From: Rubrivivax sp.
GTDB taxonomy: Bacteria > Pseudomonadota > Gammaproteobacteria > Burkholderiales > Burkholderiaceae_C
Length of the DNA: 48,168 bases
Assembly: GCA_030680415.1 (NCBI GenBank)
Contig: JAUXVE010000035.1
Location: forward strand, 1-48,168
Direction of reading: 5' to 3'
Under the pieces are notes generated by a model. The model was not told the DNA's origin, did no database searches, and was given only the letters and a program-made list of their open reading frames with translations. Made by a program: the position numbers and the translations under genes. Positions 17,034-25,695 of the stretch are shown here, in pieces (within the stretch, counting starts at the first letter, position 1; each line of letters opens with the position of its first letter).

Positions 17034-19226
17034 ATGAAACTGGCCAGGCCCAAGACCGGCAAGCAAGTCGCGATTCCCGCCCCCGCCGCCGAGCCACGCG
17101 GCACCATGAAAGCGCGACGTCAAAGCGCATTGCTCAAGACAGGCGCACTGCAAAGCGCCATTCTCAACAGCGCGAACTTCTCGAGCATCGCCACCGACGA
17201 CAAGGGCGTCATCCAGTTGTTCAACATCGGCGCCGAGCGCATGCTGGGCTATGCGGCGGCCGACGTCATGAACCTGATCACGCCGGCCGACTTCTCCGAT
17301 CCACAGGAAGTCATCCAGCGCGCCCAGGCCCTGAGCGCGGAGTTCGGAACGGCCATCGCGCCGGGATTCGAAGCCCTGGTGTTCAAGGCTTCGCGCGGCA
17401 TCGAGGACATCTACGAGCTGACCTACCTGCGCAAGAACGGCACTTGCTTGCCCGCGGTGGTGTCGGTGACGGCGTTGCGCGACGCCCAGCACACGATCAT
17501 CGGCTACCTGCTGATCGGCACCGACAACACCGCGCGTAAGCAGGCGGAAGAGGCGCTGCTCAAGGCGGGAGCTCTGCAGAGCGCGATTTTCAACAGCGCC
17601 AATTTCTCGAGTATCGCTACCGACGCGAAGGGGGTCATTCAGATCTTCAACGTCGGCGCTGAGCGGATGCTAGGCTACACGGCCGCCGAAGTGATGAACA
17701 AGATCACGCCGGCAGACATTTCCGATCCACAGGAAGTGATCGCGCGCGCCAAGGCGTTGAGCGAGGAACTGGCCACCCCGATTGAGCCGGGTTTCGAGGC
17801 ATTGGTGTTCAAGGCCTCACGCGGGATCGAGGACATCTACGAGCTGACCTACATCCGCAAGGATGGCAGCCGCTTCCCGGCGGTGGTGTCGGTCACGGCG
17901 CTGCGCGACGATCAAGACGTAATTATCGGCTACCTGCTGATCGGCACCGACAACACCGCGCGCAAGAAGATCGAAGCCGAACGCCAGCGCCTGGACCAGG
18001 CCCTGCACGAAACCAACCTCGAACTGCAGGGCGCCAAGGTCGCAGCGGAGCGTGCCAACCGGGCGAAGTCGGACTTTCTGTCCAGCATGAGCCACGAACT
18101 GCGCTCGCCGCTGAATGCGATCCTCGGCTTCGCGCAGTTGATGGACTCGGGCTCGCCGCCGCCGACGGCGCCGCAGAAGGACAGCATCGACCAGATCCTG
18201 CAGGCCGGCTGGTACCTGCTGGAGCTGATCAACGAAGTGCTCGATCTCGCCCTCATCGAATCCGGGCGGCTGTCCTTGTCGATGGAACCTATGTCGCTGG
18301 CCGAAGTGCTCGGCGATTGCCAGGCGATGATCGAACCGCAGGCACGCAAGAGCGCCATCAGCGTCGGTTTCTGCACGCCCGACACGCCCTTGTTCGTCAA
18401 GGCCGACCGCACGCGGGTCAAGCAGATCTTCGTCAACCTGCTTTCGAACGCGATCAAGTACAACCGCGTCGGCGGCACGGTCGAGGTCAGTTGCCGCGCC
18501 AGACCGGGGGGCCGTGTCCGCGTCAGTTTTCAGGACACCGGCGAGGGCCTGCCGCCCGACAAGCTGGCACAGCTGTTCCAGCCCTTCAACCGTCTTGGGC
18601 AGGAGGCCGGCATCGAGGAAGGCACCGGCATCGGCCTCGTGGTCTGCAAGCAGCTGGTCGAATTGATGGGGGGCGAGATCGGCGTCGACAGCACCGTCGG
18701 CGTGGGCAGCCTGTTCTGGATCGAGCTGAACGCGGCCCTCGGCATCGCGGTGCCGGCCGGGGCCCTGCCCGCCGTTGCCACGGCCGCCGCAGGCGTCGCC
18801 GCGGGCACGCCGATGCGCACCGTGCTGTGCGTCGAAGACAACCCCGCCAACCTGCTGCTGGTGGCCCGGCTGCTGGCCCGCCGCCCGGACATCCAGCTGC
18901 TCAGCGCGAAGGACGGCCGGCGCGGCATCGAGATGGCCCACGCGGCCATGCCCGAGGTCATCCTGATGGACATCAACCTGCCCGGCATCAGCGGCCTCAC
19001 GGCACTCAAGATCCTGGCCGGCGACCCTGCCACGGCGCACATTCCGGTGATTGCGCTGAGCGCCAACGCCATGCCCAGGGACATCCAGAAGGGGCTGGAG
19101 GCCGGGTTCTTCCGCTACCTCACCAAACCGATCAAGGTCAACGAGTTCATGGACACGCTGGACCTGGCGCTGCAAGCCGCGCGGACCCGGTCGCACGACG
19201 CAAACCATGAGGCGACCAGCCCATGA
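17034..19226 (+). CDS. Hybrid sensor histidine kinase, PAS-PAS-HisKA-HATPase-REC
   Basis: About 730 residues from the ATG at 17034; a GTG at 16974 would give 750 and an ATG at 17106 would give 706, and none has a strong ribosome site. Domain order: basic leader, two near-identical PAS domains (SANFSSIATDDKGVIQLFN and SANFSSIATDAKGVIQIFN), HisKA with SSMSHELRSPLNAILGF (phosphorylated His coded at 18093), and a HATPase with LLSNAIKYN, DTGEGLPPDKL and GTGIGLVVCKQLVELMGG. The C-terminal receiver has VLCVEDN and ILMDINLPG (phospho-Asp coded at 18969) and ends LTKPIKVNEFMD. No membrane segment is seen, so it senses a cytoplasmic signal. It overlaps the next gene by 4 nt. Confidence 0.9.
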   Translation: MKLARPKTGKQVAIPAPAAEPRGTMKARRQSALLKTGALQSAILNSANFSSIATDDKGVIQLFNIGAERMLGYAAADVMNLITPADFSDPQEVIQRAQALSAEFGTAIAPGFEALVFKASRGIEDIYELTYLRKNGTCLPAVVSVTALRDAQHTIIGYLLIGTDNTARKQAEEALLKAGALQSAIFNSANFSSIATDAKGVIQIFNVGAERMLGYTAAEVMNKITPADISDPQEVIARAKALSEELATPIEPGFEALVFKASRGIEDIYELTYIRKDGSRFPAVVSVTALRDDQDVIIGYLLIGTDNTARKKIEAERQRLDQALHETNLELQGAKVAAERANRAKSDFLSSMSHELRSPLNAILGFAQLMDSGSPPPTAPQKDSIDQILQAGWYLLELINEVLDLALIESGRLSLSMEPMSLAEVLGDCQAMIEPQARKSAISVGFCTPDTPLFVKADRTRVKQIFVNLLSNAIKYNRVGGTVEVSCRARPGGRVRVSFQDTGEGLPPDKLAQLFQPFNRLGQEAGIEEGTGIGLVVCKQLVELMGGEIGVDSTVGVGSLFWIELNAALGIAVPAGALPAVATAAAGVAAGTPMRTVLCVEDNPANLLLVARLLARRPDIQLLSAKDGRRGIEMAHAAMPEVILMDINLPGISGLTALKILAGDPATAHIPVIALSANAMPRDIQKGLEAGFFRYLTKPIKVNEFMDTLDLALQAARTRSHDANHEATSP
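17133..17984 (+). repeat. In-frame tandem duplication of a 426-nt PAS unit
   Basis: Two copies of a 142-codon unit lie head to tail: about 17133-17558 and 17559-17984. By eye about four of five residues agree. Long identical runs such as PGFEALVFKASRGIEDIYEL occur in both copies, while the DNA has diverged at many third positions. The first few residues before copy one and after copy two are unrelated. This is a duplication inside one gene that is not recent. Confidence 0.85.
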
Positions 19227-20062
19227 CACTCGAACACGACATCCTCGGCGCCAACATCCTGATCGTGGACGACCAGGAGGCCAACGTGCGGCTCCTGAGT
19301 CGCTTGCTGACTGAAGCCGGCTACACCCGCGTCGCTTCGACCATGGATCCGACCGAGGTCTGCGCACTGCATCGGCGGGACCCCTACGACCTGATCCTGC
19401 TCGACCTGCAGATGCCCACGATGGACGGCTTCGGCGTCATGGAAGGCCTGAAGACCAACAGCCGCGAGAGCTACCTGCCGGTCATCGTTCTCACCGCCCA
19501 ACCCGGCCACAAGCTGCGCGCGCTGCAGGCGGGGGCCAAGGACTTCATCAGCAAGCCCTTCGACCTGGTCGAGGTCAAGACACGCATCCACAACATGCTG
19601 GAGGTGCGGCTGCTGTACCACAGGCTGGAGGCCTACAACAAGGAACTCGAACAGGCCGTGGAGGACCGGACCGCGGAACTGCGTGAAAGCGAAGCCCGTT
19701 ATCGCAGCCTGACCGAGCTGGCCTCCGACTGGTACTGGGAGCAGGACGAAGACGGTGAATTCACCAAGGTCTCGGGCCCGGTGCTGGAAATGCTCGGCAT
19801 CCGGGTGGGCCCGCTGGTGGCGGATCCGGCCCCGGTTCCCGACGACGGCTGGGACCTGACCGAACGGCAGGCGCTGCAAGGCAACATCGCGGCGCGCCGG
19901 CCGTTCCTCGATTTCGCGCTCCACCGCACCCGCAGCGACGGCTCGCGCCAGGAGTTTCGGGTCAGCGGACAGCCGATGTTCGACCAGTCCTGCGGCTTCG
20001 TGGGCTACCGCGGCATCGGCGTCGAAGTGACGCCCGCCGAAGACAGCGCTGTTCGAGGCTGA
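19223..20062 (+). CDS. Response regulator, REC plus PAS, no output domain
   Basis: A 279-residue protein. The receiver domain (about 1-130) has ANILIVDDQEANVRLLSRLL, phospho-Asp61 in LILLDLQMPTMDGFG, and FISKPFDLVEV. A coiled linker follows (YNKELEQAVEDRTAELRESE), then a PAS domain with WYWEQDEDGEFTKVSGPVLE and FVGYRGIGVEVTPAE. The protein then stops: there is no GGDEF, EAL, HD-GYP or DNA-binding domain, although the family with this front end often continues into one. It starts in a 4-nt overlap with the hybrid kinase stop, so the two proteins are made together and probably share phosphate. Confidence 0.85.
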   Translation: MTLEHDILGANILIVDDQEANVRLLSRLLTEAGYTRVASTMDPTEVCALHRRDPYDLILLDLQMPTMDGFGVMEGLKTNSRESYLPVIVLTAQPGHKLRALQAGAKDFISKPFDLVEVKTRIHNMLEVRLLYHRLEAYNKELEQAVEDRTAELRESEARYRSLTELASDWYWEQDEDGEFTKVSGPVLEMLGIRVGPLVADPAPVPDDGWDLTERQALQGNIAARRPFLDFALHRTRSDGSRQEFRVSGQPMFDQSCGFVGYRGIGVEVTPAEDSAVRG

Positions 20063-20166
20063 TTCGACCAAAGCGTCAGCGTTTCCCTTGAGTGCCCGCG
20101 CCGCCGTGGGCGGCTAGCATGCGCCCTGCATAGAAGAGCCACCGACACGCCGCCCCAGGAGACGCG

Positions 20167-21042
20167 TTGTATCTGATTCAGCTCATCATCGGCGGCATCG
20201 CCCAGGGCTGCATCTATGGCCTGATCGCGCTCGGCTTCGTGCTCATCTACAAGGCCACCGAGACCGTCAGCTTCGCGCAGGGCGAGTTGATGATGCTGGG
20301 CGCCTTCTGCGGCCTGGCGCTGATGACGATGCTGGGCTGGCCGTACTGGCTGGCGGTGCCGTCGGCGATCGGCGCCATGGCGCTGTTCGGGCTGCTCGTC
20401 GAGCGCGCGGTGATCCGCCCCATCCTGGGCCAGCCCGCGTTCTCGATCGTCATGCTGACGATCGGCATCGGCTACATCGCGCGCGGACTGATCACGATGA
20501 TCCCCGGCATCGGCACCGAGACCCATGTGCTGCCCGTGCCCTACAAGGACGACATCGCGCGCCTCGGCGGCCTGGTCATCAACATCGAACAGCTGGTCGT
20601 CATCGCCGCCACCGCGGTGCTGTGCCTGGCCCTGTTCGCGCTCTTCCGCTACAGCCGCATCGGCGTGGCGATGCAGGCGTCGTCGCAGAACCAGCTCGCG
20701 GCCTACTACATGGGCATCCCGGTGCAGCGTCTGAACGGCCTGGTGTGGGCCCTGGCGGCCGGCGTGGCCGCCATCGCCGGCCTGCTGCTGGCGCCCATCA
20801 CCTTCGTGCATGCGAACATGGGCTTCATCGGGCTGAAGGCCTTTCCGGCCGCCGTGGTGGGCGGCTTCAGCAGCCTGCCCGGTGCCATCGTCGGCGGGCT
20901 CATCATCGGCGTCGTCGAGGCGCTCGCGGGGTTCTACCTGCCCGAGGGCTTCAAGGACATCGCCGCCTACGTGGTGGTGCTGCTGATGCTGATGATCAAG
21001 CCCAACGGGCTGTTCGGCGAATCGCTGCGCAAGAAAGTCTGA
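20167..21042 (+). CDS. livH: Branched-chain-type ABC permease LivH
   Basis: A 291-residue inner-membrane permease with about eight hydrophobic segments. The TTG start at 20167 is chosen because AGGAG sits 5 nt upstream and the product opens YLIQLIIGGIAQGCIYGLIA, the standard LivH start. Family signatures are FAQGELMMLGAF, IGYIARGLITM and AFPAAVVGGFSSLPGAIVGG. It is the first gene of livH-livM-livG-livF-ligase-binding protein. The Liv family moves branched-chain amino acids but also urea, amides, aromatic and fatty acids; the ligase in the operon points to an organic acid here. Confidence 0.9.
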   Translation: MYLIQLIIGGIAQGCIYGLIALGFVLIYKATETVSFAQGELMMLGAFCGLALMTMLGWPYWLAVPSAIGAMALFGLLVERAVIRPILGQPAFSIVMLTIGIGYIARGLITMIPGIGTETHVLPVPYKDDIARLGGLVINIEQLVVIAATAVLCLALFALFRYSRIGVAMQASSQNQLAAYYMGIPVQRLNGLVWALAAGVAAIAGLLLAPITFVHANMGFIGLKAFPAAVVGGFSSLPGAIVGGLIIGVVEALAGFYLPEGFKDIAAYVVVLLMLMIKPNGLFGESLRKKV

Positions 21043-21054
21043 CCGGCCCACGAC

Positions 21055-22131
21055 ATGCGATTCATCTTCAAGACCAGCTACGAGCAGGACATCCGCCTGG
21101 CCAGGCACGGCGGGCACGTGCTGTGGTACTCGGCGCTGTGCATCTTCCTGTTGCTGTCACCCTGGCTGCTGCCCGAATACTGGCTGGCGCAGCTGACCTT
21201 CGTGCTGATCTACTCGGTGGTCGGCCTGGGCCTGATGCTGCTGGCCGGCTTCACCGGTCTGTTCTCGATCGGCCACGCCGCCTTCCTCGGCGTGGGCGCG
21301 TACACGCAGGCCGTGCTCAGCAATGCCGGCGTGCCCTTTCCGGTCTCGCTGGCGGCGGCCGGCGCCCTGTCGGCGGCGGTCGGCGTCGTCGTCGGGCTGC
21401 CGGCGCTGCGCGTCAAGGGCATCTACCTGGGCATCGCCACGCTGGCCTTCGGCTTCGTGGTCGAAGAAGGCCTGGCGCGCTGGGAATCGGTCACCGGCGG
21501 CAACGCCGGCCTGTTCGTGCAGCCGGCGCACCTGGGGGGCTGGCAGGTCGAGTCGGGAACGCCCTTCTACTTCCTGTGCCTGGGCGTCACGGTGCTGGCC
21601 ACGCTGGCCATCCTGAACCTGCTGCGTTCGCCCACCGGCCGCGCCTTCGTCGCCATCCGCGACTCCGAGATCTCGGCGCAGAGCATGGGCATCCACCTGG
21701 CGCGCTACAAGACCCTGTCGTTCTCGCTGTCGGCGGCACTGGCCGGGCTGGGCGGGGCGCTGTACGCGCACCAGATCCAGTTCCTGTCGCCGGACCAGTT
21801 TAACATCCTGCAGTCGATCGACCTGCTGCTGATGGTGGTGATCGGCGGCCTCGGTTCGGTGCACGGCGCGTTCCTGGGCGCGATCTTCCTGATCTCGATG
21901 CCGCAGATGATCTCGCTCGGCAAGGACTTCCTGCCCGCCGTGGTGGGCCAGGCGCCGGGGCTGCAGTCGGCCGTGTACGGCGTGGTGCTGGTGGCCTTCG
22001 TGCTGTTCGAGCCGATGGGCCTGTACGGACGCTGGCTGAAGATCCGCACCTTCTTCCAGCTCTTCCCCTTCTACCGCAAGGGCATGTTCAGGCGGCAGAA
22101 GTCCTTCCAGAAATCGGACCGGCTGAAATGA
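21055..22131 (+). CDS. livM: Branched-chain-type ABC permease LivM
   Basis: A 358-residue permease with about nine to ten membrane segments. Typical LivM motifs are LAGFTGLFSIGHAAFLGVGA, VKGIYLGIATLAFGFVVEE, AIRDSEISAQSMGIHLARYK and VIGGLGSVHGAFLGA. The N-terminus is a soluble leader of about 20 residues (FIFKTSYEQDIRLARHGGH), and the C-terminus is a long basic tail (FPFYRKGMFRRQKSFQKSD), both seen in the subgroup found with acyl-CoA ligases. It starts 12 nt after livH and overlaps livG by 4 nt. Confidence 0.9.
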   Translation: MRFIFKTSYEQDIRLARHGGHVLWYSALCIFLLLSPWLLPEYWLAQLTFVLIYSVVGLGLMLLAGFTGLFSIGHAAFLGVGAYTQAVLSNAGVPFPVSLAAAGALSAAVGVVVGLPALRVKGIYLGIATLAFGFVVEEGLARWESVTGGNAGLFVQPAHLGGWQVESGTPFYFLCLGVTVLATLAILNLLRSPTGRAFVAIRDSEISAQSMGIHLARYKTLSFSLSAALAGLGGALYAHQIQFLSPDQFNILQSIDLLLMVVIGGLGSVHGAFLGAIFLISMPQMISLGKDFLPAVVGQAPGLQSAVYGVVLVAFVLFEPMGLYGRWLKIRTFFQLFPFYRKGMFRRQKSFQKSDRLK

Positions 22132-22934
22132 CGAGCGACCCGACCGTGCTGCTTGCGGCCCACGACCTCAGCGTTCGCTTCGGTGGCGTGCTGGCGGTCA
22201 GCGGCGTCAGCTTCGAGGTGCGCCGGGGCGAGGTGTTCACGCTGATCGGCCCCAACGGCGCCGGCAAGACGACGGTCTTCAACCTCATCAGCCGCATCTA
22301 CACGCCCACCGGCGGGCGCATCGAATACGAAGGGCGTGACCTCATCAAAGAGCCGCCGCACCGCGTGGCCGCGCTGGGCATCGCGCGCACCTTCCAGAAT
22401 ATCGAGCTGTTCGAGCATGCCAGCGTGCTGCAGAACCTGCTCATCGGGCGCCACACGCACCGCGCCACGGGCCTGCTCGACGACATCCTTTTCACGCCCA
22501 AGGCGCGCCGCGCCGCGATCCAGGCGCGGGCGAAGGTCGAGCAGGTGATCGACTTCCTGGACCTGCAGCACTACCGCGACACGCTGATCGCCGGCCTGCC
22601 GTACGGCGTGCGCAAGGTGGTGGAACTGGCGCGCGCGCTGTGCGCCGAACCCAAGCTGCTGCTGCTGGACGAGCCTTCGTCGGGGCTGAACGTCGAGGAA
22701 ACCGAGGGCATGGCCTTCTGGATCGACGACATCCGGCGCGAGTACGGCATCACCGTACTGATGGTCGAGCACGACATGTCGCTGGTCTCGCGCGTCTCCG
22801 ACCGCGTGCTGGCCATGAACCAGGGCGAGGTGCTGGCCATGGGTACGCCGGCCGAGGTGCAGGCGCACCCGGGCGTGATCGAGGCCTACCTCGGGTCCAC
22901 CGACGACCTGTCGTCGTTGCGGAGGCCGGCGTGA
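22128..22934 (+). CDS. livG: Branched-chain-type ABC ATPase LivG
   Basis: A 268-residue ABC ATPase. Walker A is LIGPNGAGKTTVFNLIS; the LivG-type signature is a weak form, GLPYGVRKVVELARAL; Walker B is KLLLLDEPSSGLN; the switch His is in VLMVEHDMSLV. It pairs with LivF on the cytoplasmic side of the LivHM channel. The ATG overlaps the livM stop by 4 nt. Between it and livF lies a 70-nt spacer with a GC-rich dispersed repeat, an interruption in an otherwise tightly packed operon. Confidence 0.92.
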   Translation: MTSDPTVLLAAHDLSVRFGGVLAVSGVSFEVRRGEVFTLIGPNGAGKTTVFNLISRIYTPTGGRIEYEGRDLIKEPPHRVAALGIARTFQNIELFEHASVLQNLLIGRHTHRATGLLDDILFTPKARRAAIQARAKVEQVIDFLDLQHYRDTLIAGLPYGVRKVVELARALCAEPKLLLLDEPSSGLNVEETEGMAFWIDDIRREYGITVLMVEHDMSLVSRVSDRVLAMNQGEVLAMGTPAEVQAHPGVIEAYLGSTDDLSSLRRPA

Positions 22935-22940
22935 GCCCGC

Positions 22941-23002
22941 GCCGGGCCGCCCCAAGCGGGCAACCCCCCTCGGGGGGCGACGCCGAAGGCGTCTGGGGGC
23001 CG
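22941..23002 (+). repeat. GC-rich dispersed repeat, copy 1 (livG-livF spacer)
   Basis: The spacer holds a C-run facing a G-run (CCCCCCTCGGGGGG at 22964-22977) flanked by GGGCCGCCCCAAGCGGGCAA and by GACGCCGAAGGCGTCTGGGG. The first six-base arms can pair, and GACGCC pairs with GGCGTC, so RNA would form two hairpins. This REP-like pattern is common between genes in Burkholderiales. Related copies lie inside aceK and the isovaleryl-CoA dehydrogenase gene. It may tune livF expression relative to livHMG. Confidence 0.75.
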
Positions 23003-23004
23003 AC

Positions 23005-23778
23005 ATGAGCGAGGAGATCCTCGTGCTGTCCAACGTCGAGAGCGCCTACGGGCCCATCCGCGCCATCCGGGGCGTAAGCCTGAAGGTGCGCACGGGCGAG
23101 ATCGCCACCGTGCTGGGCTCCAACGGCGCCGGCAAGACGACGATCCTGAAGACCATCTCGGGCATCATCGACCCGCGCCGCGGCAGCGTGCACTTCCGGG
23201 GCGAGGACATCACCGCGCGCGACCCGGCGCAGATCGTGCGGCTGGGGCTGAGCCACGTGCCCGAAGGGCGCGAGGTCTTCGCGCTGCTGTCGGTGCGCGA
23301 CAACCTGCTGATGGGGGCCTACACCCGCCGCGACCGCGACGCGGTGGCGCGCGACATCGAACGCGCGATGTCGTACTTCCCGATCCTGCGCGAACGCCAG
23401 CACCAGGACGCCGGGCTGCTCTCCGGCGGCCAGCAGCAGATGCTTTCGATCGCGCGCGCGCTGGTGGCCGCGCCGCAGATGATCCTGCTCGACGAACCCA
23501 GCCTGGGCCTGAGCCCCAAGCTCACGCGCGAGATCTTCGAGATCGTGGTGCGCATCAACCGCGAGCACGGCACGACGATCCTGCTGGTGGAGCAGAACGC
23601 GAACATGGCGCTGAACGTGGCCGACTACGGCTACGTGCTGGAGAACGGCCGCATCGTGATGGAGGACCGCTGCGGCGCGCTGCGCGAGAAGGACGACGTC
23701 AAGGAGTTCTACCTCGGCATGAAGGAAGACGGCGTGCGCGGCGAGCGGCGCTGGAAGAAGAAGAAGACCTGGCGCTGA
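23005..23778 (+). CDS. livF: Branched-chain-type ABC ATPase LivF
   Basis: A 257-residue ABC ATPase. Walker A is LGSNGAGKTTILKTISG, the signature is LLSGGQQQMLSIARAL, Walker B is MILLDEPSLGLSPKL, and the switch His position is replaced by Gln (TILLVEQNANMAL), which is normal for LivF. The C-terminus is longer than in classical LivF, ending in a strongly basic GERRWKKKKTWR, again typical of the acyl-CoA ligase-linked subgroup. The gene starts 3 nt after the GC-rich repeat, so its ribosome site is supplied by the repeat's edge (GGGGG region), which is unusual. Confidence 0.92.
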   Translation: MSEEILVLSNVESAYGPIRAIRGVSLKVRTGEIATVLGSNGAGKTTILKTISGIIDPRRGSVHFRGEDITARDPAQIVRLGLSHVPEGREVFALLSVRDNLLMGAYTRRDRDAVARDIERAMSYFPILRERQHQDAGLLSGGQQQMLSIARALVAAPQMILLDEPSLGLSPKLTREIFEIVVRINREHGTTILLVEQNANMALNVADYGYVLENGRIVMEDRCGALREKDDVKEFYLGMKEDGVRGERRWKKKKTWR

Positions 23779-23792
23779 CAAAGGCAACCCCC

Positions 23793-25652
23793 ATGGCCAA
23801 CCTCTGGAACGTCGGCAAGCTGCAGGGAGACGAGCGCATCGTCATCCCCGGCGACACGGTGCCGCACATCTTCTGGCATGCGGCGCAGCAGCGCTCGTCT
23901 CTGGTGTGGCTGCGCGAGAAGGAGTTCGGCATCTGGCGCAGCTGGACCTGGGCGCAAACGGCGCAGGCGGTGCGCGAGATCGCGCACGGTCTGATGGCGC
24001 TGGGCCTGGAGCGCGGCGAGACGGTGTCGATCCTGGCCAACACCGTGGTCGAGTGGGTGCTGGCCGATCTGGCCGCGCTGTGCTGTGGCGGCGTCAGCAG
24101 CGGCATCTACCCCACCGATGCCGCGGCGCAGGTGCAGTACCTGTGCGACGACTCGCGCACCGTGCTGCTGTTCGTCGAGGACGACGAGCAGCTCGACAAG
24201 GCGCTGGAGGTGCGCGAGCAGTTGCCGCTGCTGCGCAAGATCGTCGTCTTCGACATGAACGGGCTGCACGACCTGCGCGACGAGGGCGTGATCGGCCTGG
24301 ACGCGCTGCGCAGCCTGGGCCGCGAGCACATGAAGGCCCAGCCGCAGGCGATGCAGCAGCGCATCGACGCCGCGCAGCCCGACGAGCTGGCGATCCTGGT
24401 CTACACCTCGGGCACCACCGGCAAACCCAAGGGCGCGATGCACAGCCACCGCACGCTGGTGACCTCGATGCGGGGCTACAACGTCACCACGGCGCAGGAC
24501 GAGAGCGACGAGCGCATGTGTTTCCTGCCGCTGTGCCACATCGCCGAGCGCATGGGTGGCGAGTACTTCGCGATGTACACCGGCGCCAAGCTGAACTTCG
24601 TCGAGAACCCCGACACCGTGCCCGAGAACGTGCGCGAGATCGCGCCCACGGTGGCGGTGGCGGTGCCGCGCGTGTGGGAGAAGTTCTACTCGGCCGTGAC
24701 CATTGCGATCAAGGAATCCGGCCGACTGCAGCAACTGGCCTACCGTTGGGGCATCGGCGTGGGCCTGCGGGTGGCCGACTTGGTGATGGCCGGCGAGCCG
24801 GTGCCGGCGCTGCTGAAGGCCGAGTTCCTGCTTGCCCGCGCGCTGGTGCTGAACAACGTGCGCCGCATGATCGGCATCCACCGGGCTCGCTTCTGCGTCA
24901 CCGGCGCGGCGCCGATTTCGCCTGACCTGGTGAAGTGGTACATGGCGCTGGGCGTGCCGATGGCGGAGGTCTGGGGCATGACCGAGACCGGCGGCATTTC
25001 CACCTACACGCCGCTGGACCGCATCCGGCCCGGCAAGATCGGCATCGCAGCGCCGTGGAACGAGGTGCGCATCGACGAGCCCACCGGAGAGATCCTGGTG
25101 CGGGGGCCGAACGTGTTCCTCGGCTACCTGAACCAGCCGGAGAAAACCGCCGAGACCATCGACGCCGACGGCTGGCTGCACACCGGCGACGTCGGCAGCG
25201 TGGACGCCGAAGGCGTGTTCCGCATCACCGACCGCATGAAGGACATCATCATCACCGCCGGCGGCAAGAACGTGACGCCGACCGAGATCGAGAACGAACT
25301 CAAGTTTTCGCCCTACATCACCGACGCGGTGATCATCGGCGACGCCCGGCCCTACCTGACGGTACTGATCATGGTCGAACAGGAAAACGTCGAGAAGTTC
25401 GCCCAGGACCATGACATTCCCTTCAGCAATTACGCCAGCTTGACACGCGCGCCGGAGGTGAGAGCATTGATCCAGGCCGAAATCGACCGCGTCAACAAGA
25501 AGTTCGCGCGCGCGGAGCAGGTGAAGAAGTTCCACCTGATCGAAGCCCAGCTCACCGCCGAGGACGAGGAACTGACGCCGACGATGAAACTCAAGCGCAA
25601 GCTGGTGCACAAGAAGTACGCACCGCAGATCGAAGCGATGTACGCCGGCTGA
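23793..25652 (+). CDS. AMP-dependent acyl-CoA ligase in Liv operon
   Basis: A 619-residue ANL ligase of the long-chain FadD type. Motifs: P-loop ILVYTSGTTGKPKGAMHSHR, CFLPLCHIAERMGGEYFAMY, VWGMTETGGISTY, WLHTGDVGSVDAEG, and the hinge plus catalytic Lys region DRMKDIIITAGGKNVTPTEI; near the end LTPTMKLKRKLVHKKY. It activates a fatty or aromatic acid to its CoA ester. It lies 14 nt after livF and 43 nt before the binding-protein gene, so the operon couples uptake to activation, trapping the substrate as a CoA ester. The substrate cannot be read from the sequence; similar operons occur with aromatic and medium- to long-chain acids. Confidence 0.88.
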   Translation: MANLWNVGKLQGDERIVIPGDTVPHIFWHAAQQRSSLVWLREKEFGIWRSWTWAQTAQAVREIAHGLMALGLERGETVSILANTVVEWVLADLAALCCGGVSSGIYPTDAAAQVQYLCDDSRTVLLFVEDDEQLDKALEVREQLPLLRKIVVFDMNGLHDLRDEGVIGLDALRSLGREHMKAQPQAMQQRIDAAQPDELAILVYTSGTTGKPKGAMHSHRTLVTSMRGYNVTTAQDESDERMCFLPLCHIAERMGGEYFAMYTGAKLNFVENPDTVPENVREIAPTVAVAVPRVWEKFYSAVTIAIKESGRLQQLAYRWGIGVGLRVADLVMAGEPVPALLKAEFLLARALVLNNVRRMIGIHRARFCVTGAAPISPDLVKWYMALGVPMAEVWGMTETGGISTYTPLDRIRPGKIGIAAPWNEVRIDEPTGEILVRGPNVFLGYLNQPEKTAETIDADGWLHTGDVGSVDAEGVFRITDRMKDIIITAGGKNVTPTEIENELKFSPYITDAVIIGDARPYLTVLIMVEQENVEKFAQDHDIPFSNYASLTRAPEVRALIQAEIDRVNKKFARAEQVKKFHLIEAQLTAEDEELTPTMKLKRKLVHKKYAPQIEAMYAG

Positions 25653-25695
25653 TCCCGGCGACCCCAGGCAAGCATCACCCCAGGAGACTGAACCC

